From Streptomyces monashensis (GTDB lineage: Bacteria > Actinomycetota > Actinomycetes > Streptomycetales > Streptomycetaceae), in NCBI RefSeq assembly GCF_001866665.1, contig NZ_MLYO01000072.1:124001-188000 (forward strand): 64,000 nt of DNA, written 5' to 3'. The position numbers were made by a program, and so were the translations under genes. A model generated the notes under the pieces. It ran no database searches. It worked only from the letters and a program-made list of their open reading frames with translations, and was not told where the DNA came from. Positions 23,956 through 31,569 of this stretch are shown here, piece after piece (position 1 is the first letter of the stretch; every line of letters starts with the position of its first letter).

Positions 23956-25170
23956 TCAACGCCGCACCCTCGGCATCCCCAGACCGATCCAGGAGATGAT
24001 CTCGCGCTGGATCTCGTTGTTGCCGCCGCCGAAGGTGAAGATGACCGCCGAGCGATAGCCGCGCTCCAGTTCGCCGTGCAGGACGGCGCCCGCCGAGCCC
24101 TCCTTGAGGGGGCCGGCCGCCGCGACGATCTCCATGAGCCAGGCGTAGGCGTCCCGGCGGGCCTCGGAGCCGTAGACCTTGACGGCGGAGGCGTCCTGCG
24201 GGGTGAGCGTGCCCTCCTGGACGGCGGTGACCATCTGCCAGTTCATGAGCTTCATCGCGTCGAGCCTGGTGTGGGTGCGGGCCAGGAGCCGGCGCACCCA
24301 GGCCAGGTCGGTGACCCGGCGGCCGTCGGCGAGTTTGGTCTCCCGCGCCCAGCGCTGGACGTCGTACAGGGCGCGGATGGCCATCGTGCCGTGGGCGGCG
24401 AGGGTGACGCGCTCGTGGTTGAGCTGGTTGGTGATCAGCCGCCAGCCCTGGTTCTCCTCGCCGACCCGGCGGGAGACCGGGACGCGGATGTTCTCGTAGT
24501 AGCTGGCGGTGGTGTCGTGCGAGGCGAGGGTGTTGATGACGGTGCAGGAGTAGCCGGGGTCGGAGGTCGGCACCAGCAGCATGGTGATGCCCTTGTGCGG
24601 CGGGGCGGCGGGGTCGGTGCGGGTGGCGAGCCACACCCAGTCCGCGGTGTCGCCGTTCGTCGTCCAGATCTTCTGCCCGTTGACGACGTACTCTCCCCCG
24701 CTCTCGGCTCCGCTCGAGCGGGAGGTGCCCCCATCGTCCCGTACGGCCCTGGTCTTCAGGGCCGCCAGGTCGGTGCCGGCGTCGGGCTCGCTGTAGCCGA
24801 TCGCGAAGTCGATCTCGCCGGAGAGGATGCGCGGCAGGAAGTACGCCTTCTGCTCCTCGGTGCCGAAGCGCATCAGCGTGGGGCCGACGGTGTTCAGCGC
24901 CATGAGCGGCAGCGGTACGCCGGCCTGCGCGGCCTCGTCGAAGAAGATGAACTGCTCCATCGCCGTCATGCCGCGCCCGCCGTACTCCTTCGGCCAGCCC
25001 ACGCCGAGCCAGCCGTCGGTGCCGAGCCGGCGGATGGTGTCGCGGTAGAACCGCTTCCGCGCGGCCGGGTCGGCGTACCGGGCGTAGGCGTTGTCCGGAA
25101 CCAGCTGCGCGAAGTAGGCGCGCAGCTCGGTGCGCAGTCGCTGCTGCTCGGGCGTGTGGTCGAGGTGCAC
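23956..25170 (-). CDS. acyl-CoA dehydrogenase, FadE29/ChsE-like
   Basis: A 404-residue FAD-dependent acyl-CoA dehydrogenase. GTG 25170 is chosen (GGAGGCGCC before it) over an ATG at 25212. The order 'TPEQQRLRTELRAYFAQLVPD', GWLGVGWPKEYGGRGM, VPLPLMALNTVGPTLMRFG, 'FAIGYSEPDAGTDLAALKT', NGQKIWTTNGDTADWVWLATRTDP and the C-terminal FTFGGGNNEIQREIISWIGLGMPRVRR agrees with the FadE29 (ChsE2) subunit of sterol side-chain dehydrogenases. Those work as alpha2beta2 heterotetramers; no second subunit is adjacent. Residues about 146-159 are an extra loop encoded by an inserted hairpin repeat (see 24693). A KstR-like box precedes it. Confidence 0.87.
   Translation of the reverse strand: MHLDHTPEQQRLRTELRAYFAQLVPDNAYARYADPAARKRFYRDTIRRLGTDGWLGVGWPKEYGGRGMTAMEQFIFFDEAAQAGVPLPLMALNTVGPTLMRFGTEEQKAYFLPRILSGEIDFAIGYSEPDAGTDLAALKTRAVRDDGGTSRSSGAESGGEYVVNGQKIWTTNGDTADWVWLATRTDPAAPPHKGITMLLVPTSDPGYSCTVINTLASHDTTASYYENIRVPVSRRVGEENQGWRLITNQLNHERVTLAAHGTMAIRALYDVQRWARETKLADGRRVTDLAWVRRLLARTHTRLDAMKLMNWQMVTAVQEGTLTPQDASAVKVYGSEARRDAYAWLMEIVAAAGPLKEGSAGAVLHGELERGYRSAVIFTFGGGNNEIQREIISWIGLGMPRVRR
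24693..24734. repeat. Streptomyces-type hairpin repeat inserted in fadE
   Basis: CTCCCCC...CTCTCGGCTCCGCTCGAGCG...GGAGGTGCCCCCAT matches, from memory, a short palindromic element scattered through intergenic regions of many Streptomyces genomes. The centre CGCTCGAGCG is a perfect palindrome flanked by CTCC/GGAG-type arms. Here it lies inside the fadE coding sequence and keeps the frame, adding a Ser/Gly-rich loop (TSRSSGAESGGE) between RDD and YVVNGQKIW, where homologues go directly from one to the other. Confidence 0.65.
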
Positions 25171-25214
25171 GGCGCCTCCAGGCTCCCCAAGGGCGGTCCT
25201 GACGGCGCACACCG

Positions 25215-25228
25215 TAGAACGTGTTCCA
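25215..25228. promoter_or_regulatory. KstR-like box upstream of fadE
   Basis: TAGAACGTGTTCCA fits TnnAACnnGTTnnA fully and differs at one base from the strong KstR consensus TAGAACnnGTTCTA. It is centred about 50 bp upstream of the fadE GTG, a usual operator position. KstR represses sterol side-chain genes in mycobacteria and rhodococci; in Streptomyces the cognate TetR protein and ligand are unknown. Confidence 0.5.
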
Positions 25229-25356
25229 GAAATAGGGAATGACGCGCCCAGGTCGAATTCCGGCGGCCGGCCCGACGAGGCGGTGTCGCCGTGCGTCCGT
25301 CACCGGTCACGCATAGTGTCCGGTTCGCCCGGGTTTGAGTGGGGTATTCCTGTCCT

Positions 25357-25722
25357 ATGAGTACCGCATCGACGCAGCTGGCCGCAGCGAGCGGCCTCAT
25401 GAGCCTCGTCCTGTTCATCGTGGCCGTGGGTGTCCTCGCGCTGCTCGCCGGCGGATTCTGGATGAACTCCCGAGTCAAGTACCGCGAGTCCCCCCGCCCC
25501 CGCCCCGAGGAGCAGCCCACGCTGCCGCCGGAGGGGCCGGTGCGGGAAGTCCGGGAGAACAGGGAATCCCAGGAGGTTCCCGTGATCCCCAAGGGCGGTC
25601 GCCCGCTCACCCCGTACGAGCTGAGCAACCAGGACAGCAGGCCGAGCGCGTCGAAGGAACGTCCGCGCTGGAGCCGGGGGTCCAGCGGCTCGTTCGGCGG
25701 CGGCGGACTCGGCGCCCACTGA
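25357..25722 (+). CDS. small membrane protein, DUF6479-like
   Basis: A 121-residue protein with one N-terminal membrane helix (LMSLVLFIVAVGVLALLAGGFWM, about residues 14-36), then a charged Pro/Glu-rich tail with EEQPTLPPEGPVREVRE, 'RRPLTPYELSN'-like and a Gly-rich C-terminus (GSFGGGGLGAH). The helix, the xxPRPxPEEQPxLP segment and the LTPYEL motif match the Streptomyces-specific DUF6479 family as I remember it. Its function is unknown. It is divergent from fadE across 186 bp that hold the KstR-like box and an ATTCCTGTCCT stretch before the ATG. Confidence 0.75.
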   Translation: MSTASTQLAAASGLMSLVLFIVAVGVLALLAGGFWMNSRVKYRESPRPRPEEQPTLPPEGPVREVRENRESQEVPVIPKGGRPLTPYELSNQDSRPSASKERPRWSRGSSGSFGGGGLGAH

Positions 25723-25807
25723 CCCCGATCCGACTGACCCCGATCCGGACGACCGCATCGACCGGACCGCACACCGGCCCCGGCCCGCGCCGGGCCGCCG
25801 TACGCCC

Positions 25808-26263
25808 CTAGAAATCCTTCCGGGCGGCGTCCAGGCGGCCGACGCGGGCCACGTTCTGCCGGTCCTCGGCGTCCTGGCTGGGCTCGGCGGCGAACCAGGC
25901 GTCGAGGATCTCGGTCAGCACCGGTGCGGAGGTCAGACGCAGGCTGAGCGCGAGCACGTTGGCGTCGTTCCAGCGGCGGGCGCCGTCCGCCGTCACGGCG
26001 TCCGTGCACAGGGCCGCGCGGACGCCGGGCACCTTGTTGGCCGCGATCGACGCGCCCGTGCCGGTCCAGCAGCACACCACCGCCTGGTCGGCCGCGCCCT
26101 CGGCCACCTCCCGGGCGGCCGCCGCCGAGCAGACCGCCCACTGCGGGTCGGCCCCCGGGCGCAGCGCGCCGTGCGCCCGCACCTCGTGGCCGCGTCGTGC
26201 CAGCTCGGCGAGGAGGTGGCGGGCGACGGGTTCGTCCATGTCGGAGGAGACGGAGATCCGCAT
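25808..26263 (-). CDS. RpiB/LacA/LacB-family sugar-phosphate isomerase
   Basis: A 151-residue protein starting MRISVSSDMDEPVARHLLAELARRGHEV, with the family's 'VVCCWTGTGASIAANKVPGVRAALCTDAVTADGARRWNDANVLALS'. The active-site Cys (CC before WTGTG), the GTGxSIAANKxxGxRAA phosphate loop and NDANVL are preserved. It would isomerise a phosphorylated aldose/ketose; the exact sugar is not predictable. A TACGCT -10-like hexamer ends about 9 nt before the ATG with no Shine-Dalgarno, so it may be a leaderless message. It lies 2.4 kb from dhaKLM, but the STAS genes separate them. Confidence 0.87.
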   Translation of the reverse strand: MRISVSSDMDEPVARHLLAELARRGHEVRAHGALRPGADPQWAVCSAAAAREVAEGAADQAVVCCWTGTGASIAANKVPGVRAALCTDAVTADGARRWNDANVLALSLRLTSAPVLTEILDAWFAAEPSQDAEDRQNVARVGRLDAARKDF

Positions 26264-26328
26264 ACCGGCGAGCGTAGCGGCTCCGCCGGGAGTGCCGTGC
26301 CGCCCGCCGGGGTCGGCGCACTGCCCGC

Positions 26329-27768
26329 CTAGGAACGCCGCGGTCCGCGCGCTCCCTCGGGCCCCGCCGCCAGGCCCGTCAGCTCCCGGTGCAACTCCTC
26401 CAGGGCGTCCAGGAGGACCGAACGGTGGTACCAGCTCAGCCAGGCCGCCGTGTCGGAGGCCAGCAGGGCGAGGGCCTGGCTCTGGTCGTCGGTCGGGCGG
26501 TGGCCGGCCTCGGGCCAGTGCAGGGTGATCACGCCGGTGCAGGACCCGGACCGCGACAGCACGGGGACGCTGTCGACGGCGCGGGTGCCCGTGCCCAGCA
26601 GGACCCGCCGGGACTCCTCGGACAGGAGCGTGTCGGCGGCCACGTCGGGCACGCTCACCCGGCGGCCGAGCAGTCGGGCGACCAGGTCCGGCAGCCCCTC
26701 GTCCCAGCCGCGCACCAGGTGGTCCAGAAACGTATCCGCACAGCCGTGGTCGGACTCCAGCACGAGCGCGTTCACGGCCGGGTCGACGCAGCGCACGTAT
26801 CCGGCGCAGGCCCGGCCGGCGGCGAGCGCCTCGTGCAGCACGGCGTCGATCATCTGCCGTCGGTAGCGCGGGTCGCGGCCCTCCCGGGCCAGGATCCGCA
26901 GCGGCGGCACGGGCAGCGGCCGGCGGCCCGGGAACCAGGCCGCACCGTCCGGCGGCCGGGCCACGACGACCGCGGAGACGAGCACCCGCAGCGGCACGTT
27001 GAACCGCTGCGAGACCTCACGCAGCACCCGGAAGGCGACGGCCGGGTCCGGCAGGCCGTAGCGGACCATGACCACGCCCTGCGCCATGCCGATGACGGGG
27101 GCGGAGCGGACCCGGGCGCGCAGCGCGCGGACCTCCTTGCGCAGGTCCTCGTAACTGGGCCGCAGCGGGTCGGAGATCTGCGACCGCCAAGCGGGCAGGT
27201 CGGCCCCGCGGGTGGCGGCCCGGGCCAGCTCGCGCAGGGCGTCGTCGAGGGTGGCGTAGAGCCGGACGCCGTCGAGACGCGCGAGGTGCACCGCCTCGCG
27301 CAGCCCCGGCCGGGCCCGGACGATGACGAGGTCCGGGCGGCCGGAGCGGGCACGGGTCGTCTCACTGAGCGCGCGCAGTACGGCGGCGCCGCCGAGTTGC
27401 ACATGGGCCATGTCGAGGACGGGCCGCAGCCCCGCGAGATCCGCCTGTTCCAGATGGCCGCGCAGCTGCGCCGACCAGGCCTGTGCGCCCTCGGTGTCCA
27501 GGCTCCCGGACATGCGCAGCAGCACCGCCCCCTCGGCAGGCAGCCCCTCGACGACGGACGACTCGATCAGGAGCGGCGCCGGTCTCCCGACGGGGACGAC
27601 CGGGGCGGACGGACCGGCGGAGGCGGGAGGCACGGCAGAGTGACCGTCGGCGGCGGACGTCGCGGTGGCGGGAGGGGGGCCGGTAGCCGTGGCGGGAGAG
27701 GGGGCGGCGGAGGCGGACGGGCCGGTCGGGGCAGACGGGCCGGAGTCGGAATCGGAGGCGGGTTTCAT
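26329..27768 (-). CDS. STAS-ANTAR-GAF regulatory protein
   Basis: A 479-residue three-domain regulator. After a Pro/Ser/Ala-rich tail come a STAS domain (about residues 78-182; LRMSGSLDTEGAQAW, LDMAHVQLGGAAVL), an ANTAR-like RNA-binding helix bundle (about 205-268; LRARVRSAPVIGMAQGVVMVRYG, AFRVLREVSQRFNVPLRVL) and a GAF-like sensor domain (about 300-460; VISVPVLSRSG-type strand, VITLHWPEAG). The STAS Ser/Thr of anti-sigma antagonists is not obvious (LGGAAVL), so phospho-switching is doubtful. It is coupled by ATGA to the upstream STAS gene. A role in sigma-factor partner switching or antitermination is inferred from the domains. Confidence 0.8.
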   Translation of the reverse strand: MKPASDSDSGPSAPTGPSASAAPSPATATGPPPATATSAADGHSAVPPASAGPSAPVVPVGRPAPLLIESSVVEGLPAEGAVLLRMSGSLDTEGAQAWSAQLRGHLEQADLAGLRPVLDMAHVQLGGAAVLRALSETTRARSGRPDLVIVRARPGLREAVHLARLDGVRLYATLDDALRELARAATRGADLPAWRSQISDPLRPSYEDLRKEVRALRARVRSAPVIGMAQGVVMVRYGLPDPAVAFRVLREVSQRFNVPLRVLVSAVVVARPPDGAAWFPGRRPLPVPPLRILAREGRDPRYRRQMIDAVLHEALAAGRACAGYVRCVDPAVNALVLESDHGCADTFLDHLVRGWDEGLPDLVARLLGRRVSVPDVAADTLLSEESRRVLLGTGTRAVDSVPVLSRSGSCTGVITLHWPEAGHRPTDDQSQALALLASDTAAWLSWYHRSVLLDALEELHRELTGLAAGPEGARGPRRS

Positions 27769-28310
27769 GGCCCCGCCCGTCGGCGCGCCGCCGGGGCGTC
27801 CCGCCCGTTCCCGGCCTCCACAGGGTCGTCGCGGACCTCCACGGCGGCCCCGCGCGTCTCCGGCGCCGCCCAGGTCTCCGCCGCTTCCCATGCTTCCAGC
27901 GCCTCCAGGGTTTCCAGCGCGGACGCCATCGTGGCGTGCACCCGGATGCCCGGCAGCCCCGCGGTGCGCAGCGCGTCGAGGGCGTGCGGGCGGGGCTGTA
28001 CGACGGGCAGGGTGCGGCCGGAGAAGGCGAGGGCGCCGGTGGCCCGGTCCAGGGAGCGCACGGCGGCGGGGCAGGCGAGGTACATCTCGGTCATGTCCAG
28101 CACGGGGTGTTCCGCGGCCCGGTCGGCGTGGGCGATGTGCCCGGCGAGCGCCTCCGAGAACTCCACGGCGTTGGAGGCGTCGACCGTGCCCCGGGCCCTC
28201 AGGATGCTGATCCCGCCCGCCTCGGGGCGTCGCTCGTGCACGGTCTGCACGAGCAGCGGGGCCGAGCCGCGCGGACGGGCGCGGGCACGGGACGGCCGGC
28301 CGTTTTCCAT
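27765..28310 (-). CDS. STAS-domain protein
   Basis: A 181-residue protein with a STAS domain (about residues 20-120): ISILRARGTVDASNAVEFSEAL, HPVLDMTEMYLACPAAVRSLDRA, then an Ala/Glu-rich tail (LETLEALEAWEAAETWAA) that may form a short coiled coil. The position of the antagonist Ser is taken by CPAAV, so it probably does not cycle through phosphorylation in the SpoIIAA manner. ATG 28310 lies 9 nt after AGGAAG. Its stop overlaps the start of the STAS-ANTAR-GAF gene, so the two STAS proteins are made together and may form one complex. Confidence 0.75.
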   Translation of the reverse strand: MENGRPSRARARPRGSAPLLVQTVHERRPEAGGISILRARGTVDASNAVEFSEALAGHIAHADRAAEHPVLDMTEMYLACPAAVRSLDRATGALAFSGRTLPVVQPRPHALDALRTAGLPGIRVHATMASALETLEALEAWEAAETWAAPETRGAAVEVRDDPVEAGNGRDAPAARRRAGP

Positions 28311-28665
28311 GGGATCGGGCTTCCTGGGTGGGGAAGGATCAGCCAGCCGCGTCTTGACCGGGGCTTCACTGTGCTCCGCGCGTGCCCCCGATGCAACGAT
28401 TTTCCCCAGGCGTGTCGCACCCCGCGCGGCCCCGGCCGGCAGCCGTCGGGAGGAGGACCCGAAGGGCGGTGCGCACGCCCGGAGTTCCCGCGCCGACGTC
28501 CCCCGCCGCCGCAGGCTCCGCCCGCATCGCGTGACCTCCTCCGGTCCAAGGTCGATACTGCCCTTAGCTCCATCCGCATGATCCCTCCAGCACCACCAGT
28601 GAACCCGGCCCGGCGGCGGAAACCGCAGATCCCGAGCCCACCCCAAGGCGCACTAGGAGATACCG
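28311..28665. other. divergent promoter region (STAS genes / dhaKLM)
   Basis: 355 bp separating the STAS operon from dhaK. No coding pattern is recognisable. A lower-GC stretch near 28560 (GATACTGCCCTTAGC) and a ribosome binding site TAGGAGAT at 28654 serve dhaK. No clear operator palindrome was found. Confidence 0.5.
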
Positions 28666-29658
28666 ATGAGGATGCTGATCAACGTGCCGGAGACCGTCGT
28701 GGCGGACGCGCTGCGCGGGATGGCGGCGGCGTATCCCGACCTGACCGTGGACGTGGAGAACCGGGTGATCGTCCGCCGGGACGCTCCCGTGGCCGGGCAG
28801 GTGGCGCTGGTTTCGGGCGGCGGGTCGGGACACGAGCCGCTGCACGGAGGGTTCGTCGGCCACGGCATGCTGTCCGCCGCCTGTCCCGGGGAGGTGTTCA
28901 CCTCGCCGGTGCCGGACCAGATGGCGCGTGCCGCGGCGGCCGTGGACAGCGGCGCCGGGGTGCTGTTCGTGGTGAAGAACTACACCGGTGACGTGCTGAA
29001 CTTCGACATGGCGGCCGAACTGGCCGAGGACGAGGGCATCCAGGTCGCCAAGGTGCTCGTGAACGACGACGTGGCCGTGACCGACAGTCTCTACACCGCC
29101 GGCCGGCGCGGCACCGGCGCGACCCTGTTCGTGGAGAAGATCGCGGGCGCCGCCGCGGCCGAAGGGGAGCCGCTGGAGCGTGTGGAGGCGATCGGCCGCC
29201 GGGTGAACGAGAACTCCCGCAGCTTCGGTGTGGCCCTGAGTGCCTGCACGACCCCGGCGAAGGGCACCCCGACCTTCGATCTCCCGGACGGCGAGCTGGA
29301 GTTGGGCGTCGGCATCCACGGCGAGCCGGGCCGGGAGCGGCGGCCGATGATGACCTCCGGGGAGATCGCCGACTTCGCGGTGAACGCGATCCTGGAGGAC
29401 ATGCCGCCGCACAACCCGGTGCTGTTGCTGGTCAACGGCATGGGCGCCACCCCGCTGCTGGAGCTGTACGGCTTCCACGCCGAGGTGCAGCGGGTGCTCG
29501 CGGAGCGCGGGGTCGCCGTGGCCCGTACGCTCGTCGGCAACTACGTCACCTCCCTGGACATGGCGGGCGCCTCGGTGACGCTGTGTCAGATCGACGAGGA
29601 GCTGCTGCGGCTGTGGGACGCGCCGGTGCGGACCCCGGCGCTGCGCTGGGGCATGTGA
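28666..29658 (+). CDS. dhaK: dihydroxyacetone kinase, substrate-binding subunit
   Basis: A 330-residue DhaK with SGGGSGHEPLHGGFVG near residue 46, VKNYTGDVLNFDMA, 'GRRGTGATLFVEKIAGAAA', and the substrate-binding His in VGIHGEPGRER (about residue 217), which forms the hemiaminal with dihydroxyacetone. Length and motifs are standard. TAGGAGAT precedes the ATG. It is the first gene of the dhaK-dhaL-dhaM operon; the three together phosphorylate dihydroxyacetone using phosphoenolpyruvate via the PTS rather than ATP. Confidence 0.95.
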   Translation: MRMLINVPETVVADALRGMAAAYPDLTVDVENRVIVRRDAPVAGQVALVSGGGSGHEPLHGGFVGHGMLSAACPGEVFTSPVPDQMARAAAAVDSGAGVLFVVKNYTGDVLNFDMAAELAEDEGIQVAKVLVNDDVAVTDSLYTAGRRGTGATLFVEKIAGAAAAEGEPLERVEAIGRRVNENSRSFGVALSACTTPAKGTPTFDLPDGELELGVGIHGEPGRERRPMMTSGEIADFAVNAILEDMPPHNPVLLLVNGMGATPLLELYGFHAEVQRVLAERGVAVARTLVGNYVTSLDMAGASVTLCQIDEELLRLWDAPVRTPALRWGM

Positions 29659-29722
29659 GCGCCTCCCGCCCCTCCTCCTCTCCTCTTCCGCGCTCAACCC
29701 CTCTACCACGCAAGGAGATCCA

Positions 29723-30337
29723 GTGCTCGACGCCGACTTCTTCCGCCGCTGGATGGCGGTGACCGCCGCGTCCGTCGACCGTGAGGCGGAGCAGCTCACC
29801 GAACTCGACTCGGCCATCGGGGACGCCGACCACGGCAGCAATCTGCAACGCGGCTTCCGGGCCGTGGCGGCCGCCCTGGAGAAGGAGGAGCCCGCCACGC
29901 CGGGCGCCGTCCTGACGCTCGCCGGACGGCAGCTCATCTCGACGGTCGGCGGCGCCTCCGGGCCGCTGTACGGCACGCTGCTGCGCCGGACCGGCAAGGC
30001 ACTCGGCGAGGCCGCCGAGGTCAGCGTGGCGCAGCTGGCCGCGGCGCTGGGTTCGGGCGTGGAGGGGGTGAAGCAGCTCGGCGGGGCGGTGGTCGGCGAC
30101 AAGACCATGATCGACGCCCTGGAGCCGGCCGTGGCCGCGCTCGAAGGCGGCTTCGCCGCCGCACGGGCCGCCGCCGAGCAGGGCGCCGAGGCGACCACAC
30201 CGCTCCAGGCCCGCAAGGGCCGGGCCAGCTACCTCGGCGAGCGCAGCATCGGCCACCAGGACCCGGGCGCGACCTCGTCGGCGCTGCTGATCGCCGCACT
30301 CGAAGCAGCCGCTTCGCCGGCGGAGGGCCGGGCGTGA
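29723..30337 (+). CDS. dhaL: dihydroxyacetone kinase, ADP-binding subunit
   Basis: A 204-residue DhaL, GTG start after AAGGAGAT. The Mg-ADP site is visible as DSAIGDADHGSNLQRG (three Asp ligands), followed by VGGASGPLYGTLLRR and the C-terminal ARKGRASYLGERSIGHQDPGATSSALL. It accepts a phosphate from DhaM onto its bound ADP and hands it to dihydroxyacetone on DhaK. It sits 64 bp after dhaK and overlaps dhaM by GTGA. Confidence 0.95.
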   Translation: MLDADFFRRWMAVTAASVDREAEQLTELDSAIGDADHGSNLQRGFRAVAAALEKEEPATPGAVLTLAGRQLISTVGGASGPLYGTLLRRTGKALGEAAEVSVAQLAAALGSGVEGVKQLGGAVVGDKTMIDALEPAVAALEGGFAAARAAAEQGAEATTPLQARKGRASYLGERSIGHQDPGATSSALLIAALEAAASPAEGRA

Positions 30338-30744
30338 GCGACGAGAAGCGGGTCGGGATCGTGCTGGTGTCGCACAGCGCGGAGGTGGCCGCGTCGGTCG
30401 CGCAGTTGGCGAAGGGGCTCGCGGGCGGGGCCCCGGAGGTGCCGGTGGCCCCGGCCGGCGGCACCGAGGACGGCGGGCTCGGCACCAGCGCCGAGCTGAT
30501 CGCCGCCGCGGCGGCCTCGGTCGACCGGGGCGCGGGGGTCGCGGTGCTGAGCGACCTGGGCAGCGCGGTGCTGACCGTGAAGGCGCTGCTCGCCGAGGGC
30601 GACGAACTGCCGGACGGCGCCCGCCTGGTGGACGCGCCGTTCGTCGAGGGCGCGGTGGCCGCGGTGGTCACCGCCGCCACGGGAGCGGACCTGGACGCGG
30701 TGGAGGCCGCGGCGACGGAGGCGTACACCTACCGCAAGGCGTGA
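30334..30744 (+). CDS. dhaM: PTS-dependent phosphoryl donor for dihydroxyacetone kinase
   Basis: A 136-residue single-domain DhaM with an EIIA-mannose-like fold. The phospho-accepting His is His14 in GIVLVSHSAEVA, and GTSAELIAAAA with 'VLSDLGSAVLTVKALL' completes the domain. It lacks the HPr and EI-like extensions of the enterobacterial protein, so it must be phosphorylated by general PTS proteins encoded elsewhere. The GTG start overlaps the dhaL stop. An imperfect long hairpin lies just downstream. Confidence 0.93.
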   Translation: MSDEKRVGIVLVSHSAEVAASVAQLAKGLAGGAPEVPVAPAGGTEDGGLGTSAELIAAAAASVDRGAGVAVLSDLGSAVLTVKALLAEGDELPDGARLVDAPFVEGAVAAVVTAATGADLDAVEAAATEAYTYRKA

Positions 30745-30778
30745 GGCCACGCGGGCGGCGGGGCGGCCCGAGGGCCGG

Positions 30779-30849
30779 TCGTCACATTCCCGTCGTCGCC
30801 CGAAGGGCGGCCTCGCGGCATCTGGTGCGTGCGGACGGGAAGGTGACGA
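30779..30849. terminator. long-armed inverted repeat between dhaM and chitosanase
   Basis: Arms of 16 bp with one mismatch (TCGTCACATTCCCGTC at 30779-30794; GACGGGAAGGTGACGA at 30834-30849) enclose 39 nt that contain a nested CGCCC-GAA-GGGCG hairpin. It lies between convergent genes, so bidirectional termination is the simplest role. The arms are farther apart than in the simple hairpins at 16470 and 45804. Confidence 0.55.
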
Positions 30850-30867
30850 CAGGCCCCAGGGGGGCGG

Positions 30868-31569
30868 TCACTGGCCGGCCGCGAACAGGCGGGCCAGCCG
30901 CTCTCCCGTCGCCACCGCCGCCGCGTGGTCCTCGACGGGTTTCACGCGGGAGCCCTTGAACACGATGTAGGTGACGCCGGAGGGCGCGCCGCCGTGGTTC
31001 GGGTCGGTGCTGATGCCGAGGCCCCGGGCGGTGGCGTAGGAGGCCTCGCCGATGAGGTCGCGCGGGCCGACGTCGCCGACCACCGCGTACTGGACCCGGT
31101 CGCGGTAGACGACGGCGGCGACGGAGCCGCCGCGCACGCCGTCGCCGCGGTGGTCCCAGATCCGGCTCGGCGCCGGAATCACGATGTAGGGCAGTGTCTC
31201 GGCGTTCAGACCGCGGCCGTCGGACTCCGGGTAGGCGGTGGCGGCGGCGAACGCCGGGTCGGTGGCCCGGTTGCAGTGGGCCGTGCGCTGGCCGTCGCAG
31301 TCGATGTCCATGTCGGCCTTCCAGAACACGGCGTCCCGTGTCCCGCACACGGGTACCGTCGCGCGGTGACCGGCGTCGGTGCGGTACCGGCCCCGGGAGA
31401 TCTGGTGGCACTCGCCCACCCGGGACAGCAGTTCGGTGGCGGCGACGGCGCCCTCGCTCCGGGCCGGGGGGCGCTCCCGCGGCGGGACGGCGAGAGCGTC
31501 TTCGGACAGCGCGGCCGGGGCGAGCAGGGCTACGCCGGCCGCGGCCAGCGTCAGCGACGGGACACGCAC
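30868..31569 (-). CDS. secreted GH75 chitosanase
   Basis: A 233-residue secreted protein. A GTG start gives an N-terminus MRVPSLTLAAAGVALLAPAALSEDALA (signal peptide). The mature part has the glycoside hydrolase 75 pattern: VFWKADMDIDCDG (catalytic Asp region), LPYIVIPAPS, GGSVAAVVYRDRVQYAVVGDVGPRDLIGEASYATARGLGI and GVTYIVFKG. GH75 enzymes are endo-chitosanases first known from fungi and frequent in Streptomyces. It is divergent from the fibronectin-III lipoprotein and has no DasR-type site that I can see in its promoter region. Confidence 0.88.
   Translation of the reverse strand: MRVPSLTLAAAGVALLAPAALSEDALAVPPRERPPARSEGAVAATELLSRVGECHQISRGRYRTDAGHRATVPVCGTRDAVFWKADMDIDCDGQRTAHCNRATDPAFAAATAYPESDGRGLNAETLPYIVIPAPSRIWDHRGDGVRGGSVAAVVYRDRVQYAVVGDVGPRDLIGEASYATARGLGISTDPNHGGAPSGVTYIVFKGSRVKPVEDHAAAVATGERLARLFAAGQ

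Noticed and set aside
25171..25212. Longer N-terminus for fadE from ATG 25212
   Set aside because: The family begins near TPEQQRL and GGAGGCGCC points to GTG 25170; the longer start would lie against the KstR-like box.
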